DNA of 64,000 nucleotides. It comes from Pedobacter sp. ok626. GTDB taxonomy: Bacteria; Bacteroidota; Bacteroidia; Sphingobacteriales; Sphingobacteriaceae. Where the stretch lies: positions 1 to 64,000 of the forward strand of contig NZ_FNEX01000026.1 of NCBI RefSeq assembly GCF_900100435.1, in the 5' to 3' direction. The notes under the pieces are model-generated. The model saw only the letters and a program-made list of their open reading frames with translations. It had not been told where the DNA came from and ran no database searches. This document shows positions 34,315 to 42,772 of this stretch, piece after piece. Positions within the stretch are counted from its first letter, which is position 1; each line of letters begins with the position of its first letter. A program made the position numbers and the translations under genes.

Positions 34315-34354
34315 AGTCCGTCTCATAATTAGGCATATGAGACGGACTTTTTTA
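34315..34354 (+). terminator. strong terminator of the first SusCD operon
   Basis: AGTCCGTCTCATA (34315-34327) pairs perfectly with TATGAGACGGACT (34336-34348), a 13-base-pair stem with an eight-base loop, followed by a run of T. Confidence 0.95.
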
Positions 34355-34528
34355 TTTGAAAATTGATAATAATAATCTTTATTGTCTTCTGTTTAAAACA
34401 ACAAAGTGTCTTATATGTGGTTAAAGTCTCAATCGAATAAGAACAATACCGGGATTCCCCATTGATAAGAATTTATATTGTTGTCTCTAGACTCAATTAA
34501 CGAGGCAAATTACTGTGGATATATACTT

Positions 34529-36151
34529 CTATTCTTTTCTCACGTTTTTCAATATCATCAGATTTAAGGCATTAATCGAATACCCGCTAATGTTGTTTTG
34601 AGTCATTACTAACGATTGATCGTAAAGAATAGGAACTATGTTTGCATATTCTACAATCATTCGATCCATTTTCTGGTAGAGTAAGTACCGCTTTTTGTTG
34701 TCATTTTCGTAATAACTTTGCTCAAACAAACGGTCAAATTCATCGTTAAAATAACCGGTATAGTTGGGGCCATTTGGGACTTTGTTTTTGGAATAAAACA
34801 TAGCAAGGAAATTCTCTCCATCGGGGTAATCGGCTATCCATGAACCTCTGAAAAAGTTGACTTCATTTTTGGAGATAAGGTCTCTTAGGCTGGCGTTGGG
34901 GCTTACATCTACCTTCATCCGAATACCAATGGCACTCAGCTCGCCTTGAATAAATTCAATCAGATCTTTGTAAGTTGTAGAGGTACTAAGGGTCAATTGA
35001 GGCATCCCTTTTCCATTAGGAAAACCAGCTTCTGCAAGTAGTTCTATTGCCCGCTGCGGATTATAATGGTAGCCTTTAACTGCAATACTGTCGAAACCGG
35101 GCATGCCGTGTGGGATAAAGCCAGAAGTAGCTGGCATACCGATGCTGTTTCGTAAGTATTTAATCAGCTTAGGTTTGTCAATCGCGTAATTGATGGCCTG
35201 TCTTATTTTCTTGAATTTTAAAGGAGAGTTTTTGGCGATTGATTTTGAGGTATCGACGAGAATACCTACGTATTCTGTGCATAAATAGGGACCTTTTCTT
35301 AACTGAAACTTACCTTTATACTTGCTGGTCATTTTGCCACTCTTAGTCAGGATATCGTCGCGGTAACTGCCATCTACCTTGTCAAAAAAGTCGAGCTCTT
35401 TTTTAATGAAATTCATGAAAGCACTTTGCTTGTCACTAATGAAGGTAACTTTTACAGCATCCAGGTAGGGGAGTTGCTGGTTGCCTGCTTTCTCCCAGTA
35501 ATGCTCATTCTTCAGCAGAACCAATATTTCATCTTCCTTCCAGTATTTAAACTTAAAAGGTCCTGTGCCAATAGGGTGACTTCTGAAATCTTTCCCATAA
35601 TGTTCAACAATTTCGCGAGGTACTACAGCACAGTAAAGTGTAGTAAGTAGATTGATGAAAGCGGGAAAGGGTTTACCCAGTTTGATCTGGAAAGTGCTGT
35701 CGTTTACGGCAATGAAACTATTGATGTCTTTAACTTTATCGCTGAAGATCCATCCACCGGAAGAAGCTACTTTAGGATCAATCAGCCGGTAGAAACTGTA
35801 TCTGAAATCAGCTGCGACTACTTTTCGGCCTTTTCCATCAGGAAATATAGGATCGTCATGAAAATATACATCATTACGCAGGTTAAAAGTATAAGTTAGA
35901 TGGTCTTCGGAAATTTGCCATGTTTTCGCAATGCAGGGCAGAGGGGTTAATGTACTGTCTACCTGAACGAGTCCGTTGAAAATCTGGTTCATCATCCATA
36001 TGGCGTTTTGATTGCGGGCAAAAGCAGGATCCAATGACGTGACATTCTGGTCAAGGTTCATATTAAACACCTTTTTATCCGTGTCGGTTGATTTTTGCTT
36101 ACAGGATAGCAATGTTAAAATCAACAAGGCATAAAAAATATTGTTTATCAT
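34529..36151 (-). CDS. ABC transporter substrate-binding lipoprotein, peptide type (SBP family 5)
   Basis: The 540-residue protein starts MINNIF and has a lipobox ending L-L-S-C at about residue 17. A longer frame to 36187 is less likely because it would start inside the divergent promoter region. The body has the family-5 pattern: N-L-D-Q-N-V-T-S-L-D-P-A-F near the N-terminus, Y-T-F-N-L-R-N-D-V-Y-F-H-D, and R-Q-A-I-N-Y-A-I-D-K. Such proteins feed oligopeptide ABC importers. No permease or ATPase gene is adjacent, so it is an orphan that must work with components coded elsewhere. Confidence 0.92.
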   Translation of the reverse strand: MINNIFYALLILTLLSCKQKSTDTDKKVFNMNLDQNVTSLDPAFARNQNAIWMMNQIFNGLVQVDSTLTPLPCIAKTWQISEDHLTYTFNLRNDVYFHDDPIFPDGKGRKVVAADFRYSFYRLIDPKVASSGGWIFSDKVKDINSFIAVNDSTFQIKLGKPFPAFINLLTTLYCAVVPREIVEHYGKDFRSHPIGTGPFKFKYWKEDEILVLLKNEHYWEKAGNQQLPYLDAVKVTFISDKQSAFMNFIKKELDFFDKVDGSYRDDILTKSGKMTSKYKGKFQLRKGPYLCTEYVGILVDTSKSIAKNSPLKFKKIRQAINYAIDKPKLIKYLRNSIGMPATSGFIPHGMPGFDSIAVKGYHYNPQRAIELLAEAGFPNGKGMPQLTLSTSTTYKDLIEFIQGELSAIGIRMKVDVSPNASLRDLISKNEVNFFRGSWIADYPDGENFLAMFYSKNKVPNGPNYTGYFNDEFDRLFEQSYYENDNKKRYLLYQKMDRMIVEYANIVPILYDQSLVMTQNNISGYSINALNLMILKNVRKE

Positions 36152-36174
36152 ACGGCACATCGGTTCAGGAATAG

Positions 36175-36182
36175 TAATTTTG
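36175..36182 (+). promoter_or_regulatory. promoter -7 element for the BtuF-like gene
   Basis: TAATTTTG matches TAnnTTTG. It predicts a start near 36189, about 17 bases before the ATG at 36206. It lies in the short divergent gap with the solute-binding protein gene. Confidence 0.5.
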
Positions 36183-36205
36183 CACAAAGTAATAAATATA
36201 TCGAT

Positions 36206-36664
36206 ATGTCTTTTTTAAATGCGGTTATAAATAAGGTTAAAGATGAAGCGCTGCGCGAACAACTTCAGGAACGTATAGATTTAATCCAGCATAAAATAAA
36301 GTTTATGGATAAGGTACCAGTTGCTTTTCTGGATACGAACAACCAGTTGAATTATGCTTTAGAAGAGGTGATTTTAGCGGCGGGTGGAATGTATCAGGAT
36401 TTCACCAATACAGCTAAGGTGGTTATTTACATGCAAAAAGGAAAAACCATGTTGGAGCTGATGGGCATTGTTCCTGCTTTGTTGGATAATAGCTGGCCAG
36501 CTGTTGAATACAATAGAGTTTATTTGATGAATGGACAGGATTTAGATACAGATGATGCTGAAGATCTGGTTGCTGCCCTTGAGGATATCGCCGAAATGCT
36601 TTATCCTGGTTTCTTTGTTTTTGGAAATGAAGGGATAGATTGGTTGAGCTTTAAAACGCAATAA
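36206..36664 (+). CDS. C-lobe-only BtuF/FhuD-like protein, cytoplasmic
   Basis: This 152-residue protein has no signal peptide. Its layout resembles the C-terminal lobe of class III (TroA/BtuF-like) binding proteins. An R-I-D-L-I-Q-H-K-I helix leads into a V-P-V-A-F-L-D strand, then A-A-G-G-M-Y-Q-D. The last part, W-P-A-V-E-Y-N-R-V-Y-L-M-N-G followed by L-V-A-A-L-E-D-I-A-E-M-L-Y-P, parallels the BtuF ending. The N-terminal lobe is missing, and with no export signal it should stay in the cytosol. The function is unknown; cofactor or metal binding is only a suggestion. Its end overlaps the convergent FMN reductase gene by 14 bases. Confidence 0.75.
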   Translation: MSFLNAVINKVKDEALREQLQERIDLIQHKIKFMDKVPVAFLDTNNQLNYALEEVILAAGGMYQDFTNTAKVVIYMQKGKTMLELMGIVPALLDNSWPAVEYNRVYLMNGQDLDTDDAEDLVAALEDIAEMLYPGFFVFGNEGIDWLSFKTQ

Positions 36665-37172
36665 ACTTATCCATTTGCTGGCCCGTGAATTTTAAAGTGT
36701 CTTCTTTAAAAAAATCACCATTTTCGTCCAATTCGGTCTTGATCGCGGAAATGTGAATTCTTAAAGGAAGTACATGAAGGTGCAGGTAGCTACAAACTCC
36801 GCCAAAATGATCTATTCCTCTAATGTTTCCATATTTTCCTGACGATACTCCTACTAAAGCGGCCTTTTTATCATAAAAGCTTTCGGGGAAATTGCAGGCA
36901 TCAATAAATGTTTTTAATACACCGGGGAAGCTGCCGTTGTATTCGGGGATGATAAAAAGAAATTTACTGGTTGCAGCGATCATTTGTTGGATAGGCTCAA
37001 ATTCTGTGCTTCTTTTTCCGTAAAGGTCAGAGGCTATGAGTGTTTCGGGAAGATCTTCCAGGTTGAAAAGATTGGTTTGTAATCCTTTTTCAGCCAATGT
37101 TTTCTGATAATATTTTGCGACTTTTAGTGTATTACTTGCAGGTCTGTTTGTTCCTGATATGATGGTTATCAT
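36651..37172 (-). CDS. NAD(P)H-dependent FMN reductase-like flavoprotein
   Basis: The 173-residue protein has the flavodoxin-like fold of NADPH-dependent FMN reductases. I-S-G-T-N-R-P-A-S-N-T at 4-14 is the FMN phosphate loop, P-E-Y-N-G-S-F-P-G-V-L-K-T-F-I-D at about 76-91 is the family signature, and G-V-S-S-G-K-Y-G-N follows. Such enzymes reduce FMN, quinones or azo compounds; the physiological substrate is open. The gene is convergent to the BtuF-like gene with a 14-base overlap. Confidence 0.9.
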   Translation of the reverse strand: MITIISGTNRPASNTLKVAKYYQKTLAEKGLQTNLFNLEDLPETLIASDLYGKRSTEFEPIQQMIAATSKFLFIIPEYNGSFPGVLKTFIDACNFPESFYDKKAALVGVSSGKYGNIRGIDHFGGVCSYLHLHVLPLRIHISAIKTELDENGDFFKEDTLKFTGQQMDKFIAF

Positions 37173-37354
37173 GCGTAAATTGTTAATAAGATGTGTAAAA
37201 CACTTAGTGCATTAATGCTAGTTTTGCCATTTAGTTTGTATCTTAGCTAATCGTTAAAATATGCCTAAAACAATACAAAAATAGCATTTTTTATAGATTT
37301 ACTTCAATGTAAATTAAGCCTTAAGTAAATAATTGGTAATTATTAAAAAGATAA

Positions 37355-38158
37355 ATGAGTAAAATTATTGCATTGGCAAATCAAAAAGGTGGTGTAGGTA
37401 AAACGACTTCATCTATAAACTTAGCAGCGAGTTTAGCCGTACTGGAATACAGGACTTTATTGGTCGACGCAGACCCTCAGGCCAACTCTACCTCCGGTAT
37501 TGGTTTTGATCCAAGAAATATCAAAAACAGCATCTACGAATGTATCATCAATGATATAGAGCCGATGGATGCGATACAAAAAACAGAAACACCAAATTTG
37601 GATCTGTTGCCAGCACATATCGACCTGGTTGGTGCGGAAATCGAGATGATCAACCTCAATAACAGAGAGTATAAAATGAAAGCTGTTATGGAGAAGATCA
37701 GAGATCAGTACGATTTTATTATCGTAGACTGCTCTCCTTCGCTTGGTTTAATTACCATTAATGCGCTTACAGCAGCAGATTCTGTAATTATCCCTGTTCA
37801 ATGTGAATATTTTGCATTGGAAGGTTTAGGTAAATTGCTAAACACAATTAAAATTGTACAAAATCGTTTAAATCCTGAATTGGAAATTGAAGGTATTTTG
37901 TTGACAATGTACGATGTGCGTTTACGTTTATCAAACCAGGTGGTTGAAGAAGTAAAAACACACTTTCAAGAACTTGTTTTTGAAACGATCATTCAAAGAA
38001 ATACCCGCTTAAGTGAGGCTCCTAGTTATGGCGTATCTGTAATTATGCATGATGCAAACTGTAAGGGAGCTATCAATTATCTGAACCTGGCACGTGAGAT
38101 CGTCCGTAAAAACGGATTGGTTAAGGAAGTGCAGGATGTAAATACGGCAATTATATAA
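37355..38158 (+). CDS. parA: chromosome partitioning ATPase ParA/Soj
   Basis: ParA drives origin segregation together with ParB bound to parS. The 267-residue protein has the deviant Walker A K-G-G-V-G-K-T-T at 11-18, V-D-A-D-P-Q-A-N-S-T near 42, and D-C-S-P-S-L-G-L for Walker B. It lacks the N-terminal DNA-binding extension of plasmid type Ia ParA proteins, so it is the chromosomal type. parB follows 11 bases later. The 180 bases upstream contain a one-off -7 element near 37231. Confidence 0.96.
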   Translation: MSKIIALANQKGGVGKTTSSINLAASLAVLEYRTLLVDADPQANSTSGIGFDPRNIKNSIYECIINDIEPMDAIQKTETPNLDLLPAHIDLVGAEIEMINLNNREYKMKAVMEKIRDQYDFIIVDCSPSLGLITINALTAADSVIIPVQCEYFALEGLGKLLNTIKIVQNRLNPELEIEGILLTMYDVRLRLSNQVVEEVKTHFQELVFETIIQRNTRLSEAPSYGVSVIMHDANCKGAINYLNLAREIVRKNGLVKEVQDVNTAII

Positions 38159-38168
38159 TTATTTTTTA

Positions 38169-39095
38169 ATGACATCTTTTCAGCGAAAAACAGGTTTAGG
38201 CAGAGGATTAAGTGCGCTTTTGGATGATAGCGACTCCGTTAATCCGCCTAAAAGCGAGGTTAACCCGGTTAGTGAAACCAGGCAGGAAAGCCACCAAAAC
38301 AACAATAGCATTGGACTGATTAACATCAGTGACATAGAGACCAATCCCTATCAGCCGCGGACCGAGTTTGATCAGGTGGCTTTAAACGAGTTGGCCGAGT
38401 CTATTAGAGTACAAGGGCTTATTCAGCCGATTACGGTTAGAAAACAGGGGACAGCAAATCAATATCAACTGATATCTGGAGAACGTAGGTTAAGAGCGTC
38501 TAAACTTGCCGGACTTACCCAGATTCCCGCTTATGTACGTAGTGCCAATGATCAGCAAATGCTGGAAATGGCGCTTATCGAAAATATACAACGTGAAAAT
38601 CTGAATGCTATCGAGGTAGCGCTTAGCTTTCAGCGTATGCTGGATGAGTGTAACTTAAAGCAGGAACAGCTTGGCGAACGTGTTGGTAAAAACCGGACTA
38701 CAGTAACCAACTATTTGCGTTTGCTGAAATTGCCACCTGCGATTCAGATTTCGATCCGTGATCAGAAAATATCTATGGGTCATGCGCGTGCGTTGATCAA
38801 TGTAGACTCAGAAGAAAAACAACTTTTTATCCACCAGGAAATTATTGATAAAGGACTTTCTGTTAGAAAAGTAGAAGAATTGGTTAGGAGCATCAACAGT
38901 GTTGAAGTGAAACCTAAGTTTCAGCTGAAATCGAAAGCTGTGCCCTTTGAATATCAAAAATTACAGAAAGATCTGGCCTCTAAATTTGCGACCAAAGTGA
39001 AGCTAAAAGTAGGGGATAACGGTAAAGGAGCAATCGAGATTCCATTCATGTCTGATGACGATTTGAATAGAATTCTAGAGTTATTAGACTGGTAA
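38169..39095 (+). CDS. parB: chromosome partitioning protein ParB
   Basis: ParB is a CTPase clamp that loads at parS and spreads on DNA. The 308-residue protein has N-P-Y-Q-P-R at about 57-62, the G-E-R-R-L-R-A-S CTP-binding motif near 105, and E-N-I-Q-R-E-N-L-N. A helix-turn-helix (Q-L-G-E-R-V-G-K-N-R-T-T-V-T-N-Y-L-R) follows, with a C-terminal dimerisation region. No parS site was searched for systematically. Its stop overlaps the next ATG by one base (TAATG). Confidence 0.96.
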   Translation: MTSFQRKTGLGRGLSALLDDSDSVNPPKSEVNPVSETRQESHQNNNSIGLINISDIETNPYQPRTEFDQVALNELAESIRVQGLIQPITVRKQGTANQYQLISGERRLRASKLAGLTQIPAYVRSANDQQMLEMALIENIQRENLNAIEVALSFQRMLDECNLKQEQLGERVGKNRTTVTNYLRLLKLPPAIQISIRDQKISMGHARALINVDSEEKQLFIHQEIIDKGLSVRKVEELVRSINSVEVKPKFQLKSKAVPFEYQKLQKDLASKFATKVKLKVGDNGKGAIEIPFMSDDDLNRILELLDW

Positions 39096-39715
39096 TGCAC
39101 AAAATTTTACTGTTATCGGTCTTCTTGTTTTTTGCTGCTTTTGCAGCAAGAGCCCAGGAAAAACTGACCGGTAAGAAGGATAGCGCATCATTGCAATCTA
39201 AAGTAACAGATACCGTAAAACCTTATGTAAATCTGGGTAAAATTGCCGGACGAAGAGCTGCGATCAGATCAGCTATGTTGCCTGGTTTAGGGCAGATCCG
39301 AAATGGATTTACTTTTTACAGAGGTTTAAAGGTGGCAGGTATTTACACTGGTGCAACTTTACTTACCATTTCCTATATCGATAATAGCAAGCAGTACAAC
39401 GTATTTGTTGATGAATTGGAATATCGGGCTACACATGGGGGACAATCTCCACCAGGCAGTCCCTATGCAAATTCTGCACCAGATCGCTTAGTGTTAGCAA
39501 AAGACACTTTCCGACGAAACAAACAGGTAATCATTTTCTCGTATGTAGGCTTATATTTATTGAACATTGTAGAAGCTTATATTGATGCGCGTTTGGCTAA
39601 TTTTGACGTTGGCGATGTTGCCCGTATAAAAATCAGGCCTGATTTGATGAATTCGAATCAGATGTATGGCTTTAATAGCTTTGTACCGGGGATGAAAGTT
39701 GCAATTAGCTTTTAA
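39095..39715 (+). CDS. DUF5683 domain protein, secreted/membrane
   Basis: The 206-residue protein has a signal peptide (cleavage after about A-R-A-Q, residue 21). A segment R-R-A-A-I-R-S-A-M-L-P-G-L-G-Q-I-R-N-G (about 53-71) is the DUF5683 hallmark. Two hydrophobic helices follow (about 85-95 and 148-165). Role unknown, though the gene is commonly placed directly after parB in Bacteroidota. It is coupled to parB by a one-base overlap. Confidence 0.88.
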   Translation: MHKILLLSVFLFFAAFAARAQEKLTGKKDSASLQSKVTDTVKPYVNLGKIAGRRAAIRSAMLPGLGQIRNGFTFYRGLKVAGIYTGATLLTISYIDNSKQYNVFVDELEYRATHGGQSPPGSPYANSAPDRLVLAKDTFRRNKQVIIFSYVGLYLLNIVEAYIDARLANFDVGDVARIKIRPDLMNSNQMYGFNSFVPGMKVAISF

Positions 39716-39738
39716 GTAGATTAGAATAAAAAAGAAAT

Positions 39739-40479
39739 ATGAAAATAGCGTTACTTGGTTATGGAAAAATGGGGCAAATCATCGAAAGGTTTGCTTTAGA
39801 AAGAGGCCATGAGATTGTCTTGAAGATCAGTATCGACAACACTGAAGATTTAACTACTGCTAATTTGTCGAAAGCTGATGTAGCGATAGACTTTAGTGCT
39901 CCTGATGCTGCACTCAGCAATATTCACGCTTGTTTTGATGCGAATTTACCTGTAGTGGTTGGTACTACTGGATGGTATGGTGAGCTACAGGAAGTGAAAA
40001 ATGAGTGTTTAAGTCGTAACAATACCTTGCTTTACGGGTCAAACTTTAGTATAGGGGTGAATCTGTTTTTCCATATCAGTAAAATGATGGCAAAGTTGAT
40101 GAATGATTACCCTGCTTACGAAGTTCAGGTAGAGGAAATTCATCATACGCAGAAATTGGATTCACCAAGTGGTACAGCGATGACGCTTGCTGAAGATATT
40201 ATTGAGCAGATGGATCGTAAAAAGGAATGGGTAAATGAAGTTGTAGGTACTCCATTTGAGGATGTGGTTAAAAAAGATCAGCTGTTGATTGAATCTCACA
40301 GAATTGAAAGCGTGCCGGGAACTCATACTGTGCTTTACAGTTCGGAAGTAGATGAAATTGAATTAAAACACACTGCCCATAACCGTTCCGGCTTTGCGCT
40401 TGGTGCAGTGGTAGCGGCAGAGTGGTTACAAAATAAACAGGGCTTTTATAATATAGCCGATATATTTAATTTTAAATAA
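39739..40479 (+). CDS. dapB: 4-hydroxy-tetrahydrodipicolinate reductase
   Basis: DapB catalyses the NAD(P)H-dependent reduction step on the way to diaminopimelate and lysine, needed for peptidoglycan. The 246-residue protein has an N-terminal nucleotide-binding G-Y-G-K-M-G-Q at 7-13, G-T-T-G-W-Y near 77, and the E-I-H-H-T-Q-K-L-D-S-P-S-G-T-A catalytic segment (about 133-147). It is slightly shorter than the E. coli enzyme, as usual in this phylum. It lies between the par genes and lepB in one run. Confidence 0.97.
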   Translation: MKIALLGYGKMGQIIERFALERGHEIVLKISIDNTEDLTTANLSKADVAIDFSAPDAALSNIHACFDANLPVVVGTTGWYGELQEVKNECLSRNNTLLYGSNFSIGVNLFFHISKMMAKLMNDYPAYEVQVEEIHHTQKLDSPSGTAMTLAEDIIEQMDRKKEWVNEVVGTPFEDVVKKDQLLIESHRIESVPGTHTVLYSSEVDEIELKHTAHNRSGFALGAVVAAEWLQNKQGFYNIADIFNFK

Positions 40480-40485
40480 CAATAT

Positions 40486-41685
40486 ATGAGTTGGAAATTC
40501 TGGCAAAAAAGTAAAGACGATAAGCCGAAGAAGAAAAAAACAAAATCCCGTGAATGGGTGGATGCGATCGTTTTTGCGGTAGTTGCTGCAACTATTATCA
40601 GGGTGTTCTTTATCGAAGCCTATACGATACCAACTGCTTCTATGGAAAGGTCTTTGTTGGTTGGCGACTTTTTATTTGTTAGCAAGGTGAATTATGGTGC
40701 AAGGGTACCAATGACTCCAATAGCATTTCCTTTTGCCCACCATACGATGCCAATAACTGGTACTAAAGCTTATTGGGATGGTGTACAATGGAAGTTCCAC
40801 AGATTACCAGGATTATCTGATATCAGAAGAAATGATGTAGTGGTTTTTAACTACCCACAAGGTGATACTGTAGCGCTGGAACAACAGGATGTTGATTATT
40901 ACCAGATGGTAAGATCTGAAGGATGGGCGGCAATCAATAGCCGATATACCATTGTAAGCAGACCTGTTGATAAAAGAGAAAATTATATTAAACGTTGCAT
41001 TGCGATAGCAGGTGATACCATAACCATGGCCAATGGATTGGTTAGTATTAATGGAAAGCCTGAACCATTGAAAAATACGGGGCAGATAAGTTATGAGGTC
41101 GTGTTTAAAACGCCTGATGTGAATCCTTCAGTTTTTGAAGATCTAGGGTTTAATATTTCTGATGATATCAGAAGTACCATGACACCTAATGTGTATACGT
41201 TTAACGGAACTTCAGAGATGATGGCGGCAGTGAAAAAATTAGACTTCGTACAATCCGTTAAAGAATTTACTGCAGTTCCGCACGAGCGTGAAGGTGATAT
41301 TTTTCCGTTTGACCGCAACAGAGACTGGAATGTAGATAATTTTGGACCGATCATTATTCCTAAAAAAGGATGGACGGTTAAGTTGGACAGTGTTACCATG
41401 CCACTTTATGAAAGAAGTATCCGCATTTATGAAGGCAATAAGTTGGAGAAATCAGGCACTGGATGGCTGATCAACGGTAAAGCTGCAGACAGCTATACCT
41501 TTAAAATGAATTACTACTGGATGATGGGTGATAACAGACACAGATCTGCTGATTCACGTTATTGGGGCTTTGTTCCCGAAGATCATATCGTAGGAAAAGC
41601 ATTGTTTATATGGATGAGTTACGATACCAATGCTTCGTTCTTCCATAAAATCAGATGGAATAGACTATTAAGAGGCATTCATTAA
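40486..41685 (+). CDS. lepB: signal peptidase I
   Basis: LepB removes signal peptides from exported proteins at the outer face of the inner membrane. The 399-residue protein has a basic N-terminus, one membrane helix (about 26-44), the catalytic serine at 52 in P-T-A-S-M-E-R-S-L, and the catalytic lysine near 168 in N-Y-I-K-R-C-I-A-I-A-G-D. The C-terminal box M-G-D-N-R-H-R-S-A-D-S-R-Y-W-G is present. A long insertion (about 180-320) between the last two boxes is usual for Bacteroidota. Its stop codon overlaps that of the convergent oxidoreductase. Confidence 0.96.
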   Translation: MSWKFWQKSKDDKPKKKKTKSREWVDAIVFAVVAATIIRVFFIEAYTIPTASMERSLLVGDFLFVSKVNYGARVPMTPIAFPFAHHTMPITGTKAYWDGVQWKFHRLPGLSDIRRNDVVVFNYPQGDTVALEQQDVDYYQMVRSEGWAAINSRYTIVSRPVDKRENYIKRCIAIAGDTITMANGLVSINGKPEPLKNTGQISYEVVFKTPDVNPSVFEDLGFNISDDIRSTMTPNVYTFNGTSEMMAAVKKLDFVQSVKEFTAVPHEREGDIFPFDRNRDWNVDNFGPIIIPKKGWTVKLDSVTMPLYERSIRIYEGNKLEKSGTGWLINGKAADSYTFKMNYYWMMGDNRHRSADSRYWGFVPEDHIVGKALFIWMSYDTNASFFHKIRWNRLLRGIH

Positions 41686-42767
41686 GATAAACCAGCGATT
41701 CCTAATTTAAGGGCTAGCTCATTTAAATCATTCACAACGGCATCTATTAAAGGGATGCCGTTTTTTTTGCGCTCATTTTCAAAGGCATATTCAGGTTCGC
41801 CAGGAATGATGACCTTCTTTTCAGGATCTATCGTTTTAGCACTTTTAAAACGGGTGATCCAGTTGTCAAGATGATTTTTGAAGTCTTGTGCCGGACGGAA
41901 ACCATCCACACGCATCGCACCAAAGAAGTGACCAATACCTTCGCCTACAGGATCTGTTGGTGGCTCCAGAAAGGCAACAAATGGAGGGACCCATGGACCG
42001 TAATTCGCACCCGACAGCACCGCAGATAGAATATCAACTGTAGCGCCTAATCCATAACCTTTATGACTTCCATGGTCTTTATCGCTTCCCAAAGGTAATA
42101 ATGAACCTCCTTCTTTTAACTGGTGTGGGTTTATCGAGGTATTTCCTTCTTTGTCTTGTACCCAGCCCTCAGGAATGGGTTGGTTAGCCCTTTGTGCAAT
42201 TTCTAACTTACCATTGGCAGCGGCAGCTGTCGCCATATCTACCACCACGGGTGGGTATTTGCCTGCAGGGAAAGCATAGCACATCGGGTTGGTACCTAAT
42301 AATCTTTCATTGGCATAAGTAGGCGCTACCAGCGGACTAGCGTTAGTCATGCTGATGCCAATCATATCTTGTTCTACAGCCATTAGTGCATGGTAACCAG
42401 CTATTCCAAAATGATTGGAGTTTTTTACAGCAACCCAACCGCTACCATAGGTTTTCGCTTTCTCCATTGCAATTTTCATCGCAAATGGGGCTACCACCAA
42501 ACCTAATCCTCCATCACCATCTACAGTAGCTGTAGTAGCGGTTTCATGGACTACTTTTACAATAGGAGTGGCATTGATTCGCTTCTTTTCCCAGAGCCTC
42601 ACATAGCCACTTAAACGGGCTACACCATGGGAGTCAATACCTCTTAAATCAGAACGTAATAAAACATCAGCAGCAAGCTTCGCATCTACTTCCGGACATC
42701 CCATAGTTAAAAAGACGTTTTCGGTAAAGAGACGCAGGTTATTTTCTGTAAAAGTGTGAAATTTCAT
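41682..42767 (-). CDS. Ldh family (malate/L-lactate-type) oxidoreductase
   Basis: The 361-residue protein belongs to the Ldh_2 family of NAD(P)-dependent 2-hydroxyacid dehydrogenases, which share no fold with classical lactate dehydrogenase. Typical segments are S-D-L-R-G-I-D-S-H-G-V-A-R near 50, N-S-N-H-F-G-I-A-G-Y near 118, N-P-M-C-Y-A-F-P near 161 and H-K-G-Y-G-L-G near 235. The preferred substrate (malate, lactate or ureidoglycolate type) cannot be told. It follows bshC by six bases and may be cotranscribed. Confidence 0.92.
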   Translation of the reverse strand: MKFHTFTENNLRLFTENVFLTMGCPEVDAKLAADVLLRSDLRGIDSHGVARLSGYVRLWEKKRINATPIVKVVHETATTATVDGDGGLGLVVAPFAMKIAMEKAKTYGSGWVAVKNSNHFGIAGYHALMAVEQDMIGISMTNASPLVAPTYANERLLGTNPMCYAFPAGKYPPVVVDMATAAAANGKLEIAQRANQPIPEGWVQDKEGNTSINPHQLKEGGSLLPLGSDKDHGSHKGYGLGATVDILSAVLSGANYGPWVPPFVAFLEPPTDPVGEGIGHFFGAMRVDGFRPAQDFKNHLDNWITRFKSAKTIDPEKKVIIPGEPEYAFENERKKNGIPLIDAVVNDLNELALKLGIAGLS

Positions 42768-42772
42768 GGTAA

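Noticed and set aside
37355..39095. Plasmid or integrated element signalled by parA/parB
   Set aside because: Both proteins are the chromosomal Soj/Spo0J type and sit in a housekeeping run with dapB and lepB.
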